Part shown: positions 17,576 to 25,640 of the stretch, in pieces | Position numbering within the stretch: position 1 is the first letter of the stretch | How the letters are laid out: every line of letters begins with the position of its first letter | DNA from: Amycolatopsis mediterranei | GTDB lineage: Bacteria; Actinomycetota; Actinomycetes; Mycobacteriales; Pseudonocardiaceae | Reading direction: 5' to 3' | Assembly (NCBI RefSeq): GCF_026017845.1 | Contig: NZ_CP100416.1 | Span: 4,373,615 to 4,437,614 of the forward strand | DNA length: 64,000 nucleotides | Made by a program: the position numbers and the translations under genes | The notes under the pieces: generated by a model | Databases searched by the model: none | What the model was told of the DNA's origin: nothing | What the model saw: only the letters and a program-made list of their open reading frames with translations

Positions 17576-18706
17576 TCAAGCCGCGGCCGGGGCCGGCAGC
17601 GGCGGCACGCCGGGGAACAGCTCGGTGAAGGCGCCGACGGTGATGCGGTGCCGGACCTCGGGGGCGACGTCGTCGAACAGGTGGTGCAGCGTCTCCTGCG
17701 TGTGCCCGTAGGTGCCTTCCATGTGGGGGTAGTCGCTGCCCCACAGGACGTTCCGGTAGCCCATCGCGGTGCACGCGGCGATCGCCGACTCGTCGTGCTG
17801 GAAGGAGGCGTACACCTGCGAGTAGATGATTTCCTTCGGGGACCGCTTGAGCTTGGGCCGCACCGCCATCGCGTGCTGGCGGTAGCCCTCCTCCATCCGG
17901 TCCGCGACGAACGGCACCCAGGTGGCCCCGCCCTCGGACACCAGCACCCGCAGGTCCGGGTGGCGGTCCAGGGCGCCGGAGGCGACGAGCTTCATCACGG
18001 CGCGCTGACCGCCGAACGTCGTCTCGGTGTAGTTCAGCACCGCGCCGCCGGGCCCGCGGTAGACCACACCGGACGCGCCGCCCTTGGACAGGTCGATGGG
18101 GTCGGTGCCGATGTGGAACGCGAGGACGAGGTTCGCCCGCTCCGCGGCCGTCCAGAACGGTTCCCAGGCGTCCTGGTTGTAGTCCTTCTGCAGCGGGTGC
18201 GGGGCGACCGGCAGGTAGACGGCGCGGTAGCCCATCTCGGCGACGCGTTCGAGCTCGCTCACCGCGTCGTCGATGTCCAAGGTGGACACCTGCGCGGTGG
18301 CGACCAGCCGGGGCGAGAACTCCTCGATGGCGTCCCAGGCCCAGTCGTTGCTGACCTTGAGCGCCTCGCGCAGGACTTCCGGGGTGCGGAACGACGAGCT
18401 CCACATGCCCAGCGACGGGAAGACCAGCTCCGCCCAGATGCCCTCGTTGTCCAGGTCGACCATCCGCTTGGTGAGGTCGCGGGCGCCCGGCGCCCGGTGC
18501 GTCGCCTCGAGGAACTCCTTGTTGCGGCCGGTGGGCAGCTTGCGGCGGAACGACATGCCGTCGATGTGGACGGTCTCCCACTCGCCGTCGGGGTCGCGCT
18601 CGGCCCGCGGGACGAGCTCGGCCAGCCGCGCCGGCAGGTTCTCCCGCCAGAGCTCTTCGGGCTCGAGGAAGTGCGAGTCGCCGGAGTTCGCCCAGATCTT
18701 CTCCAT
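17576..18706 (-). CDS. Amidohydrolase-2 family metal-dependent hydrolase
   Basis: This 376-residue TIM-barrel protein of the amidohydrolase-2 group also has decarboxylases, hydratases and C-C hydrolases as relatives (ACMSD, gamma-resorcylate decarboxylase, oxalomesaconate hydratase). Candidate metal ligands are GDSHFLEP near the N-terminus, the His in AFHIGTD near residue 200 and the Asp in GSDYPHMEG near residue 318. The usual HxH is reduced to one His in SHF. It is the first gene of the operon with the CxC protein and tesB. A promoter with a TetR-type palindrome lies upstream. Confidence 0.85.
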   Translation of the reverse strand: MEKIWANSGDSHFLEPEELWRENLPARLAELVPRAERDPDGEWETVHIDGMSFRRKLPTGRNKEFLEATHRAPGARDLTKRMVDLDNEGIWAELVFPSLGMWSSSFRTPEVLREALKVSNDWAWDAIEEFSPRLVATAQVSTLDIDDAVSELERVAEMGYRAVYLPVAPHPLQKDYNQDAWEPFWTAAERANLVLAFHIGTDPIDLSKGGASGVVYRGPGGAVLNYTETTFGGQRAVMKLVASGALDRHPDLRVLVSEGGATWVPFVADRMEEGYRQHAMAVRPKLKRSPKEIIYSQVYASFQHDESAIAACTAMGYRNVLWGSDYPHMEGTYGHTQETLHHLFDDVAPEVRHRITVGAFTELFPGVPPLPAPAAA

Positions 18707-18781
18707 CGGAAATCCTTCTTCCTGCCGGCGGGCCGTCGGCCGCCGCCGGACGCGCCCGAGAGGTGTCGCGTGCCGGTCGAG

Positions 18782-18798
18782 TGAAAATGACGTTTTCA
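18782..18798. promoter_or_regulatory. TetR-type palindrome in the amidohydrolase promoter
   Basis: TGAAAATGACGTTTTCA has perfect 6-bp arms (TGAAAA/TTTTCA). On the minus strand a -35 TTGACA (18826-18821) and a -10-like TCTACT (18803-18798) are 17 bases apart, so the palindrome abuts the -10 and covers the likely transcription start. It differs from the shared island operator. The TetR gene just upstream on the same strand is the obvious candidate binder. Confidence 0.6.
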
Positions 18799-18853
18799 GT
18801 AGAGTCCTTCAACGCCAGGCTGTCAACACCTGCGGTGTGGCGACTTGGGTCTG

Positions 18854-19456
18854 TCAGCCGCCGGCCGGCTCCGCATCGCGCGCTCCGAGCGCGCGCAGCG
18901 CGAAACCGGTCAGCAGTTCGGCCGCCTCGTCCGGGGTGGCCGGGGCCGACCCGGTGATCTGCTCGTCGAACGCGTGCTGGATCGCCGCGCGGATCCAGCC
19001 GGCGTCCGAGGACGGCCGGGCCAGGGGGAACGTGCCGTCGGCCCGGCCGCGCTCCAGGATGGCGACGAGCTCGTCCTGCACCAGCGCGTGGTAGCGCTGG
19101 CGTTCGGCGGCGAACCCCTTCGCGCGGGCGATCTCCTCCGACGACATCACCAGCACGCGCTGGCGGCGGCGGGGATCGGCGGTGATGCGCAGCATGGCCT
19201 GCACGAACGCGCGCAGGGCGGCGGTCGGGGGGTCCGCGGCCGCGGCCCGGCGCAGGCGCGCCGCCACCCGGTCGGAGTCCTGCCGGAACAGGGCGAGCAG
19301 CAGCTCGTCCTTCGAGGCGAAGTGCCGGTAGAACGCGCGCGTCGAGAGCTCGGCGGCCCGCAGCACCTCGGTCACCGACAGGCTCGCGCCGCCGGTGGCC
19401 ACCAGCGCCCGGTAGGCGGCGTCCACGAGCCGGTCGCGTTCCGACGTCTGGTCCAC
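18854..19456 (-). CDS. TetR family transcriptional regulator
   Basis: This 200-residue TetR repressor has a normal N-terminal helix-turn-helix (LSVTEVLRAAELSTRAFYRHFASKDELL, about residues 25-52) and a variable ligand-binding C-terminal domain. It lies divergent from the ACAD at 19.6 kb, with operator site C in between, and upstream of the amidohydrolase operon, whose promoter holds a different palindrome. It could bind either. Its ligand is probably an acyl-CoA pathway intermediate, inferred from context. Confidence 0.92.
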   Translation of the reverse strand: MDQTSERDRLVDAAYRALVATGGASLSVTEVLRAAELSTRAFYRHFASKDELLLALFRQDSDRVAARLRRAAAADPPTAALRAFVQAMLRITADPRRRQRVLVMSSEEIARAKGFAAERQRYHALVQDELVAILERGRADGTFPLARPSSDAGWIRAAIQHAFDEQITGSAPATPDEAAELLTGFALRALGARDAEPAGG

Positions 19457-19545
19457 GCCACCCCTTTCCGGTCGAGCCGACCCGCTTCAGCGTAGAGCAG
19501 GCGATCACCCGGTGCCCGTGGACCTTGACAGCGGGCACTATAGTT

Positions 19546-19563
19546 CAATTAGTTAACTACTTG
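19546..19563. promoter_or_regulatory. Shared 18-bp operator, site C
   Basis: CAATTAGTTAACTACTTG matches the idealised palindrome at most positions. It lies between the divergent TetR gene and the ACAD, 53 bases before the ACAD start. A consensus -35 TTGACA lies at 19525-19530, so the operator would cover the -10/+1 region of a plus-strand promoter. Confidence 0.75.
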
Positions 19564-19616
19564 CTTTTGGTGACCCGCACACGACGGCCGGCCAGGCCGG
19601 GACGAGGAGTCGGCCG

Positions 19617-20759
19617 ATGCGCCGGACGATTTTCGCCGAAGAGCACGAGCTGTTCCGCCGAACCTGCCGGACGTACTTCGAGAAGGAGTGCGTCCCGTTC
19701 GTCGAGGAGTGGGAAGCGGCCGGCCACGTGAGCCGGGAGGCGTGGCTGAAGGCGGGCGAACAGGGCCTGCTCGGCTGGGAGGTGCCCGAGGAGTTCGGCG
19801 GCTCCGGCGTCAGAGACTTCCGGTTCAACGCCGTCCTCACCGAGGAGTACTGGGCCAGCGGCTCGGTGGGGATCGGGCTCGGCCTGCAGAACGACATCAT
19901 GGCGCCGTACCTGATCGAGCTGACGACGCCGGAGCAGCGGCGGCGGTGGCTGCCCGGGTTCTGCTCGGGCGAGATCATCACCGCGATCGCGATGTCCGAG
20001 CCGGGAGCCGGCTCCGACGTCCGCGGCCTGCGCACCACGGCCCGCCGCGAGGGCGGCGAATACGTGATCGACGGGACCAAGACGTTCATTTCGAACGGGC
20101 TGCTGGCCGACCTGGTGATGGTCGCGTGCAAGACCGATCCGGCGGCGGGGCACCGCGGCATCAGCCTGATCGCCGTGGAGGCCGGCACGCCCGGCTTCTC
20201 CCGGGGCCGCAAGCTGGACAAGATCGGCCAGCGCTCGGCCGACACCGCCGAGCTGATCTTCACCGACGTGCGGGTGCCGGTGGACAACCTCATCGGCGAG
20301 GAGAACCGGGGCTTCTACCACCTGATGCGGAACCTGCCGAAGGAACGGCTCGGCATCGCGGTGCACGCCGTCGCGAGCGCGCAGCGGGCCTACGAGATCA
20401 CCCTCGCCTACGCCGGCGATCGGGAAGCGTTCGGCCAGCCGATCGGGAAGTTCCAGGTGAACCGGCACGCGCTGGCGGAGATGCGCACCAAGATCGACGT
20501 CATGCGGACCTACCTCGACCAGTGCGTCCTCGCCGTCAACGCGGGTGAGCTGACCGCCGAGGAGGCCGCCGGGGCGAAGTGGTGGACCACCGAGACGCAG
20601 TGGGAGATCCTCGACCGCTGCCTCCAGCTGCACGGCGGGTACGGCTACGTCAACGAGTACGAGATCGCCCGGCTGTGGCGCGACGCCCGGGTGCAGCGGC
20701 TCTACGGCGGGACCACCGAGATCATGAAGGACCTGATCGGCCGGTCCATGGGGATGTGA
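19617..20759 (+). CDS. Acyl-CoA dehydrogenase, long-chain type
   Basis: This 380-residue acyl-CoA dehydrogenase has MSEPGAGSDVRGL and the C-terminal HGGYGYVNEYEIARLWRDARV. The catalytic Glu is probably in LPKERLGIA, the position used by long-chain acyl-CoA dehydrogenase (LPQER there), while YGGTTEI lacks the medium-chain Glu. It is a single-gene unit behind operator site C, ending at two tandem hairpins. Being complete in one chain, it is likely a homotetramer. Confidence 0.93.
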   Translation: MRRTIFAEEHELFRRTCRTYFEKECVPFVEEWEAAGHVSREAWLKAGEQGLLGWEVPEEFGGSGVRDFRFNAVLTEEYWASGSVGIGLGLQNDIMAPYLIELTTPEQRRRWLPGFCSGEIITAIAMSEPGAGSDVRGLRTTARREGGEYVIDGTKTFISNGLLADLVMVACKTDPAAGHRGISLIAVEAGTPGFSRGRKLDKIGQRSADTAELIFTDVRVPVDNLIGEENRGFYHLMRNLPKERLGIAVHAVASAQRAYEITLAYAGDREAFGQPIGKFQVNRHALAEMRTKIDVMRTYLDQCVLAVNAGELTAEEAAGAKWWTTETQWEILDRCLQLHGGYGYVNEYEIARLWRDARVQRLYGGTTEIMKDLIGRSMGM

Positions 20760-20771
20760 GCGCCCTGGGTA

Positions 20772-20814
20772 CCCGGCCGCCGCGCTTCATCGATGGGGGG
20801 ACGCGGCGGCCGGG
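20772..20814. terminator. GC hairpin 1 between convergent genes
   Basis: A perfect 13-bp inverted repeat (arms 20772-20784 and 20802-20814, CCCGGCCGCCGCG and its complement) with a 17-base loop lies just after the ACAD stop. It probably ends transcription of the ACAD gene; no T-run follows. Confidence 0.6.
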
Positions 20815-20823
20815 CTGCTCGGG

Positions 20824-20858
20824 GGCCACCTCGCCGGGGGACGGCCGGCGAGGTGGCC
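20824..20858. terminator. GC hairpin 2 between convergent genes
   Basis: A second perfect inverted repeat of 14 bp (arms 20824-20837 and 20845-20858, GGCCACCTCGCCGG and its complement) with a 7-base loop lies right before the stop of the convergent amidohydrolase. With hairpin 1 it forms a tandem barrier usable from both directions. Confidence 0.6.
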
Positions 20859-20865
20859 GTCGTGG

Positions 20866-22050
20866 TCAGTCCTCCAGGACCGAGAGGGCGTTGTCGCGCA
20901 GGAACTTCCGGCGGTTCTCGTCGCCGAGGCCGCTCATCCGGTCGTAGAAGTCGGCCGGCTCGGCGAGTCCTTCGGCGTGCGGCCAGTCCGAGCCCATCAC
21001 GAGCGAGTCGGCGGTGCCCAGCCGGTCGACCAGGCCCACGATGTCGTCCTCGGGGTAGGGCACCACCTTGACGTGCTTGTGGAAGATCCGGCTCGGGCGT
21101 TCGGGCAGCTGGCCGCCGAGCCACACGCCGTTGCGGCCCATGCCGCGGCTCTTGTCCATGTGCTTCAGGAAGTGCGGGACCCACTCGGCGCCGAACTCGC
21201 TGACCACGACCTGGATGTCCGGGAACCGGCCGAAGAGGTTGTCGAAGATCAGCGCCGAGAGCGTGTCGGTGATCGGCCGCTCGCCGTAGGTGTTCTGCCA
21301 CTGCCAGGCCGAGAACTGGAACGGTGGCACCAGCCCCCAGCCCCACTGGGAGGCCACATTGGACTGGTAGTGGAACTCGGAGATGTGGAAGGCGACGCGC
21401 GCCTTCGCTTCGTTGACGCGCGACCAGATCGGGTCGAAGTACGGGTCGCCGGGGGAACGGCCGTACGCCGGTCCGGCGGGCAGCAGGATGAACCGGGCGC
21501 CGGCGTCGAGCACGGTGTCCAGCTCGGCCACGGCCCGGTCGAGGTCGCGAAGGGACAGCATCGCGGGCGCGTAGATCCGATCCTTGTAGTTGAAGCCCCA
21601 GTCCTCGTCGATCCAGCGGTTGAACGAGTGCAGGTTGTCGTAGAGCGGGTCGACGCCGTCGAGGTAGGCCTCGGCCATCAGCGCCCAGCCGCCCGGGTAC
21701 ATCAGCGCGCGTTCGATCTGCTGCTCGTCCATCTTGGCCAGCCGGGCGTCGTGCCGGAGGTACTCGTCCTTGATGTCTTCGAAGAAGCGCTCGGAATCGG
21801 ACTCCACGCCCAGCGACCGCTGCCGGAGCATCTCGGCCAGCGAGCCTGGCACGTAGGCCTTGTCGAGGTCGTTCTCCAGCGCGTTGACGATCTTGTGGTT
21901 GGCGAGCAGGACCTTCTTGCCCGAGGCCAGCCGGACCGTCTGGATCGCGCTGTCCTTCTTGCCCTCCGGCATGAACCGGGTGAAGCAGTCTTCGGTCTCG
22001 TAGGAGTGGGTGTCGAAATCGATCATCTTGTAGGGCAGCTGGTCCGCCAT
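20866..22050 (-). CDS. Amidohydrolase-2 family metal-dependent hydrolase
   Basis: This 394-residue TIM-barrel amidohydrolase-2 protein is a distant paralogue of the one at 17.6 kb. Candidate metal ligands are in DFDTHSYE at the N-terminus, AFHISEFH near residue 225 and GSDWPHAEG near residue 355. The family covers hydrolysis, decarboxylation and retro-aldol-like C-C cleavage, so the reaction cannot be read from sequence. It follows the TetR gene by 20 bases on the same strand and is probably cotranscribed with it, so the regulator and enzyme would respond together. Confidence 0.85.
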   Translation of the reverse strand: MADQLPYKMIDFDTHSYETEDCFTRFMPEGKKDSAIQTVRLASGKKVLLANHKIVNALENDLDKAYVPGSLAEMLRQRSLGVESDSERFFEDIKDEYLRHDARLAKMDEQQIERALMYPGGWALMAEAYLDGVDPLYDNLHSFNRWIDEDWGFNYKDRIYAPAMLSLRDLDRAVAELDTVLDAGARFILLPAGPAYGRSPGDPYFDPIWSRVNEAKARVAFHISEFHYQSNVASQWGWGLVPPFQFSAWQWQNTYGERPITDTLSALIFDNLFGRFPDIQVVVSEFGAEWVPHFLKHMDKSRGMGRNGVWLGGQLPERPSRIFHKHVKVVPYPEDDIVGLVDRLGTADSLVMGSDWPHAEGLAEPADFYDRMSGLGDENRRKFLRDNALSVLED

Positions 22051-22070
22051 CGTGGATCTCCTCGTCTTGG

Positions 22071-22646
22071 TCAGCAGGTGAGGTCTGTGCAGTGCGCGAA
22101 CGCCTGCCGGGTCAGGTCCGCGATGGACCCGTCGGCGTGGTGCCCGGCGCGCAGCGCGCTGGCGAGGCAGGACACCGCGACCGCGGCCACCAGGGTGGGG
22201 CCGAGGTCCGGGCGGGCGGCGCCGGCTTCGCGCGCCAGCTGCCCGGCGATCTCCCGTTCCCAGCGCAGCCGCAGCCGGAGGCTGCGCGCCTCCAGCGCCG
22301 GCGTGGTCATGACCAGGTGGGTCAGCCGCTGGCCGCCGGTGGCCGGGTCGGCGACCGCGTGGTGGGCGAACCGGCAGACCGGCTCGGCGAGCGCGGCCAC
22401 GCTGCGCCGTCGATCGCTCCGGCCGGCCACCAGGGCGACGAGCTTCAGCGCGGCGGCGTCCTCCCCGCTGAACAGCACGTCCTCCTTCGCGCGGAAGTAC
22501 CGGAAGAAGGTCGCGCTGGAGATCCCCGCCCGGGCGGCGATCTGCTCCACCGTCGTGTGGTCGTAGCCGTGTCGTTCGAACAGCTCGAGCGCGGCGGTTT
22601 CGACCTCGGCGGCGGTCCGCAGCCGGTTGCGCTCCCGCAGTGTCAT
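22071..22646 (-). CDS. TetR family transcriptional regulator
   Basis: This 191-residue TetR regulator has an N-terminal DNA-binding domain with HGYDHTTVEQIAARAG and ISSATFFRYFRAKEDVL (about residues 25-58). It is the best positional candidate for the regulator of the whole island: the gap upstream of it holds two copies of the shared palindrome (site D), fitting self-regulation plus control of the divergent DUF35-thiolase operon. It is cotranscribed with an amidohydrolase. That it binds the shared site is inference; the GntR proteins and the other TetR are alternatives. Confidence 0.92.
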   Translation of the reverse strand: MTLRERNRLRTAAEVETAALELFERHGYDHTTVEQIAARAGISSATFFRYFRAKEDVLFSGEDAAALKLVALVAGRSDRRRSVAALAEPVCRFAHHAVADPATGGQRLTHLVMTTPALEARSLRLRLRWEREIAGQLAREAGAARPDLGPTLVAAVAVSCLASALRAGHHADGSIADLTRQAFAHCTDLTC

Positions 22647-22694
22647 GGCTGCGATGCTATGTCGGGTTGAGAGACCCTCGCAAGAGTTTGAGCT

Positions 22695-22729
22695 TAATTA
22701 TCTAACTAAAAGATATGGATAGATGATTC
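22695..22729. promoter_or_regulatory. Shared 18-bp operator, site D (two copies)
   Basis: TAATTATCTAACTAAAAG (22695-22712) and, immediately after, a second copy with a strong right half (GGATAGATGATT within 22712-22729) lie in the 104-base gap between the TetR gene and the DUF35-like gene. This is the only place where two clear copies adjoin, fitting an autoregulated divergent promoter. Confidence 0.72.
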
Positions 22730-22750
22730 AGCTACTGCTAGCCTTGGTGT

Positions 22751-23173
22751 ATGACGACGCAGGTGGCCGTCGCGGACGGCCTGTTCACGTGGCCGTCGCG
22801 TGAACCGAGGCTGATCGCCTCCCGGGGGGACGACGGCGTCCTCTCCTTTCCCGCCCGTCCGGGCGAGGAGCGCCATCTCCTCGGCCGGCGCGGCACGCTC
22901 TGGGCGTTCACCACGCAGCAGTTCCGGCCGCCCTCGCCGCCGTATGACGGCAACGACACCGACGAGACGTTCCGGCCGTACGCGCTGGGCTACGTCGAAC
23001 TGCCCGGCGAGCTGCTGGTTCAGGCGCGCTTCACCGAGGCCGATCCGGCGAAGCTGCGGATCGGCCAGCCGATGGAGCTGCGGATCGTCCCCTACACCAC
23101 CCGGGAGGACGGCACCGAGGTGCTGACCTACGCGTTCGCTCCGGTTCCCGACGACGCGGAGGAGACGCCGTGA
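22751..23173 (+). CDS. DUF35/OB-fold protein lacking the zinc ribbon
   Basis: This 140-residue protein sits where DUF35 partners of thiolase-like enzymes usually sit. The C-terminal half (GYVELPGELLVQARF to PMELRIVPY) looks like the OB fold of DUF35. The N-terminal zinc ribbon, normally with two CxxC pairs, has no cysteine at all (GVLSFPARPGEERHLL). It overlaps the thiolase-like gene by four bases (GTGA), so the two products probably form a complex, as Ltp2-ChsH2 does. The loss of zinc is unusual and may change only stability. Confidence 0.7.
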   Translation: MTTQVAVADGLFTWPSREPRLIASRGDDGVLSFPARPGEERHLLGRRGTLWAFTTQQFRPPSPPYDGNDTDETFRPYALGYVELPGELLVQARFTEADPAKLRIGQPMELRIVPYTTREDGTEVLTYAFAPVPDDAEETP

Positions 23174-24321
23174 GCACTCCGGATGTGGCGATCATCGGCG
23201 TCGGCCTGCACCCGTTCGGCCGGCACGGGGACAAGCTCGCCCTGGAGATGGGGGCCGAGGCCACCCAGGCGGCGCTGGCCGACGCCGGGACCGAATGGTC
23301 CCGGGTGCAGAGCGCGTACGTCGGCAGCTACGAAGTGTCCAACCCGGACGCGATCGTCGGCCGGCTCGGCCTGACCGGCATCCCGGTGCGCGGCGTCTTC
23401 AACGGGTGCGCCACCGGTGGCACCTCGCTGCAGATGGCCGCGGCGGCCATCCGGCACGGCGAGGCCGACATCGCGATGGCGATCGGCATGGACAAGCACC
23501 CGCGGGGCGCGTTCGCCGCCGATCCCGCGGTGGCCGGGCTGCCCGCCTGGTACGGCCAGACCGGCCTGTTCCTCACCACCCACTTCTTCGGCACGAAGAT
23601 CGGCAAGTACCTGCACGACCACGGGGTGTCGACCGCCAGTCTCGCCAAGATCGCCGCCAAGAACCTGCGCAACGGCTCGATCACCCCGCACGCGTGGCGG
23701 CGGAAGCCGCTTTCGGAGCAGGAGATCCTCGACGTTCCGGTGGTCAACCACCCGCTGACCCGCTTCATGTACTGCGGTCCGGACGAAGGCGCCGCGGCCG
23801 TCGTGCTGTGCCGGGGTGACCTGGCGCGGGAATTCACTTCGACGCCGGTGTACGTCCGTGCCGCGGAACTGCGGTCCCGCCGCTTCGGCGCGTTCGAGCT
23901 GCAGAGCCCGTCGTTGCCGCTGACCAGCGCGCCGAGTCCCACCGTGGACGCGTCCCGGGCGGCCTACGAGGTCGCGGGCATCGGCCCGGAGGACGTCCGG
24001 GTCGCCCAGCTGCAGGACACCGACGCGGGCTCCGAGCTGATCCACCTGGCGGAGAACGGGTTCTGCGCCGACGGCGAGCAGGAGAAGTGGCTCGCCGAGG
24101 GCGCCACCGAGATCGGCGGCACGCTGCCGGTCAACACCGACGGCGGCCTCATCGCCCACGGCGAGCCGATCGGTGCTTCCGGGCTGCGCCAGATCTACGA
24201 AATCGTCCGGCAGCTGCAGGGCCGGGCCGGCGACCGCCAGGTCGGCGGGAACCCGGGAGTCGGCTACACCCACCTCTACGGCGCGCCCGGCGCGTCCGCG
24301 GTGACGATCTTGTCCCGCTAA
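23170..24321 (+). CDS. Thiolase-like protein, SCP-x/lipid-transfer type
   Basis: This 383-residue thiolase-superfamily protein is of the SCP-x/Ltp group. It keeps the nucleophilic Cys in FNGCATGGTS and a His in GGLIAHGEPIGASG. The second Cys loop of ordinary thiolases is replaced by YTHLYGAPGASA. It may cleave a 3-ketoacyl-CoA of a bulky or branched chain. The GTG start overlaps the DUF35-like gene. It belongs to a seven-gene operon running to 28.1 kb with SDR, DoxX, thiolase, hydratase and thioesterase genes. Confidence 0.85.
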   Translation: MSTPDVAIIGVGLHPFGRHGDKLALEMGAEATQAALADAGTEWSRVQSAYVGSYEVSNPDAIVGRLGLTGIPVRGVFNGCATGGTSLQMAAAAIRHGEADIAMAIGMDKHPRGAFAADPAVAGLPAWYGQTGLFLTTHFFGTKIGKYLHDHGVSTASLAKIAAKNLRNGSITPHAWRRKPLSEQEILDVPVVNHPLTRFMYCGPDEGAAAVVLCRGDLAREFTSTPVYVRAAELRSRRFGAFELQSPSLPLTSAPSPTVDASRAAYEVAGIGPEDVRVAQLQDTDAGSELIHLAENGFCADGEQEKWLAEGATEIGGTLPVNTDGGLIAHGEPIGASGLRQIYEIVRQLQGRAGDRQVGGNPGVGYTHLYGAPGASAVTILSR

Positions 24322-24349
24322 CGCAGTGAAAGACGAAAGGTGATGGCGA

Positions 24350-25111
24350 ATGGACATCCGTGACGGGGTCGCCCTGGTGACCGGCGGAGCGTCCGGGCTC
24401 GGCCTGGCGACCACGCAGGCCCTGTTCGGCGCGGGCGCGCGCGTGGTGATCGTCGACCTGCCCGGCTCGGACGGAGCACAGGTCGCCGCCGGGCTCGGCG
24501 AGAACGTCCGGTTCGCGCCCGCCGACGTACGCGACCCCGAGCAGGTCGCGGCCGCGCTCGACGTCGCGGACTCCCTCGGCGCGCTGCGGGTGACGGTCAA
24601 CTGCGCGGGCACCGGCAACGCCGTCCGGATGCTCGGCCGCAACGGCGTCTTCCCACTGCCGGAGTTCACCCGGATCGTCGAGATCAACCTGATCGGCACG
24701 TTCAACGTGATCCGGCTCGCCGCCGAGCGGATGGCGAAGCAGGAACTGCTCGGCGAGGAGCGGGGTGTCGTGGTCAACACCGCGTCCGTGGCGGCCTTCG
24801 ACGGGCAGATCGGGCAGGCGGCCTACTCCGCGTCGAAGGGCGGTGTCGTCGGCATGACCCTGCCGATCGCCCGCGACCTGGCCGGTCAGCAGATCCGCGT
24901 TGTCACCGTCGCCCCCGGGTTGTTCGACACCCCGCCGATGGCGGCCGCGCCCGAAGAACTGCGCGCGGCGCTGGGCAAGCAGGTGCCGCACCCCTCCCGG
25001 CTGGGTGATCCGGCCGAGTTCGCCGCGCTGGTCGCCCATGTGGTGGCCAACCCGATGCTCAACGGCGAAGTGATCCGCCTCGACGGCGCGATCCGGATGA
25101 GCCCGCGATGA
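24350..25111 (+). CDS. SDR, type II 3-hydroxyacyl-CoA dehydrogenase-like
   Basis: This 253-residue short-chain dehydrogenase has the NAD-binding VTGGASGLG at the N-terminus, Asp in VDLPGSD (NAD preference), NCAGTG, and the catalytic Tyr-Lys in YSASKGG. The extended insert (GNAVRMLGRNGVFPL) and the PGLFDTPPM segment resemble type II 3-hydroxyacyl-CoA dehydrogenase (HSD10). Oxidation of a 3-hydroxyacyl-CoA is likely, with the product passed to the thiolase in the same operon. AAAGG precedes the ATG. It overlaps the DoxX gene by four bases. Confidence 0.88.
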   Translation: MDIRDGVALVTGGASGLGLATTQALFGAGARVVIVDLPGSDGAQVAAGLGENVRFAPADVRDPEQVAAALDVADSLGALRVTVNCAGTGNAVRMLGRNGVFPLPEFTRIVEINLIGTFNVIRLAAERMAKQELLGEERGVVVNTASVAAFDGQIGQAAYSASKGGVVGMTLPIARDLAGQQIRVVTVAPGLFDTPPMAAAPEELRAALGKQVPHPSRLGDPAEFAALVAHVVANPMLNGEVIRLDGAIRMSPR

Positions 25112-25629
25112 CCACCGTGAACACTATTGACACCGCCGCGCTGCTCGTCCGGCTCGTGGTCGGAGCGACGATGGGCGCGCACGGCTACAACCACCTGTGG
25201 GGCGGCGGCGGGGTCGACGGCACCGCCCGGTGGTTCTCCTCGCTCGGCATGCGCCCGGCGCGGCTGCACGCGATCCTCAGCGGCGCGGGCGAGCTGGCCG
25301 CGGGCGCGGCGCTCGTGCTGGGCCTGTTCACGCCGCTCGCGGCGGCGTTCGTGGTCGGGACGATGGCGGTCGCCGGGATCACCGCCCACCGGGCCAACGG
25401 TTTCTTCGTGTTCAAGGACGGCTACGAGTACGTCCTGATGATCGCCGTGATCTGCGCGGCGCTCGCGCTCGTGGGCCCGGGCCGGATTTCCCTGGACCAC
25501 GCCATCGGCTGGGACGGCGCCCTGGCCGGGGGTGCCGGGCTGGCGATCGCCGCCGGGGGCGGGCTGCTCGGCGCCGCCGTGCTGCTCGGCGCGACCTGGC
25601 GCCCCGGCCGAGTCCAAACGGGACAGTGA
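25108..25629 (+). CDS. DoxX family membrane protein
   Basis: This 173-residue DoxX-type integral membrane protein has about four hydrophobic helices (roughly residues 10-27, 50-72, 76-92 and 108-128, with another hydrophobic stretch near 145-165). The N-terminal LLVRLVVGATMGAHG is typical. Members appear in many catabolic and redox clusters, but their function is not settled. It overlaps the SDR by ATGA and is followed by the thiolase. It is the only clear membrane protein in the island; a link to electron transfer or substrate entry is speculative. Confidence 0.88.
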   Translation: MTTVNTIDTAALLVRLVVGATMGAHGYNHLWGGGGVDGTARWFSSLGMRPARLHAILSGAGELAAGAALVLGLFTPLAAAFVVGTMAVAGITAHRANGFFVFKDGYEYVLMIAVICAALALVGPGRISLDHAIGWDGALAGGAGLAIAAGGGLLGAAVLLGATWRPGRVQTGQ

Positions 25630-25640
25630 AAGGATGCGAC

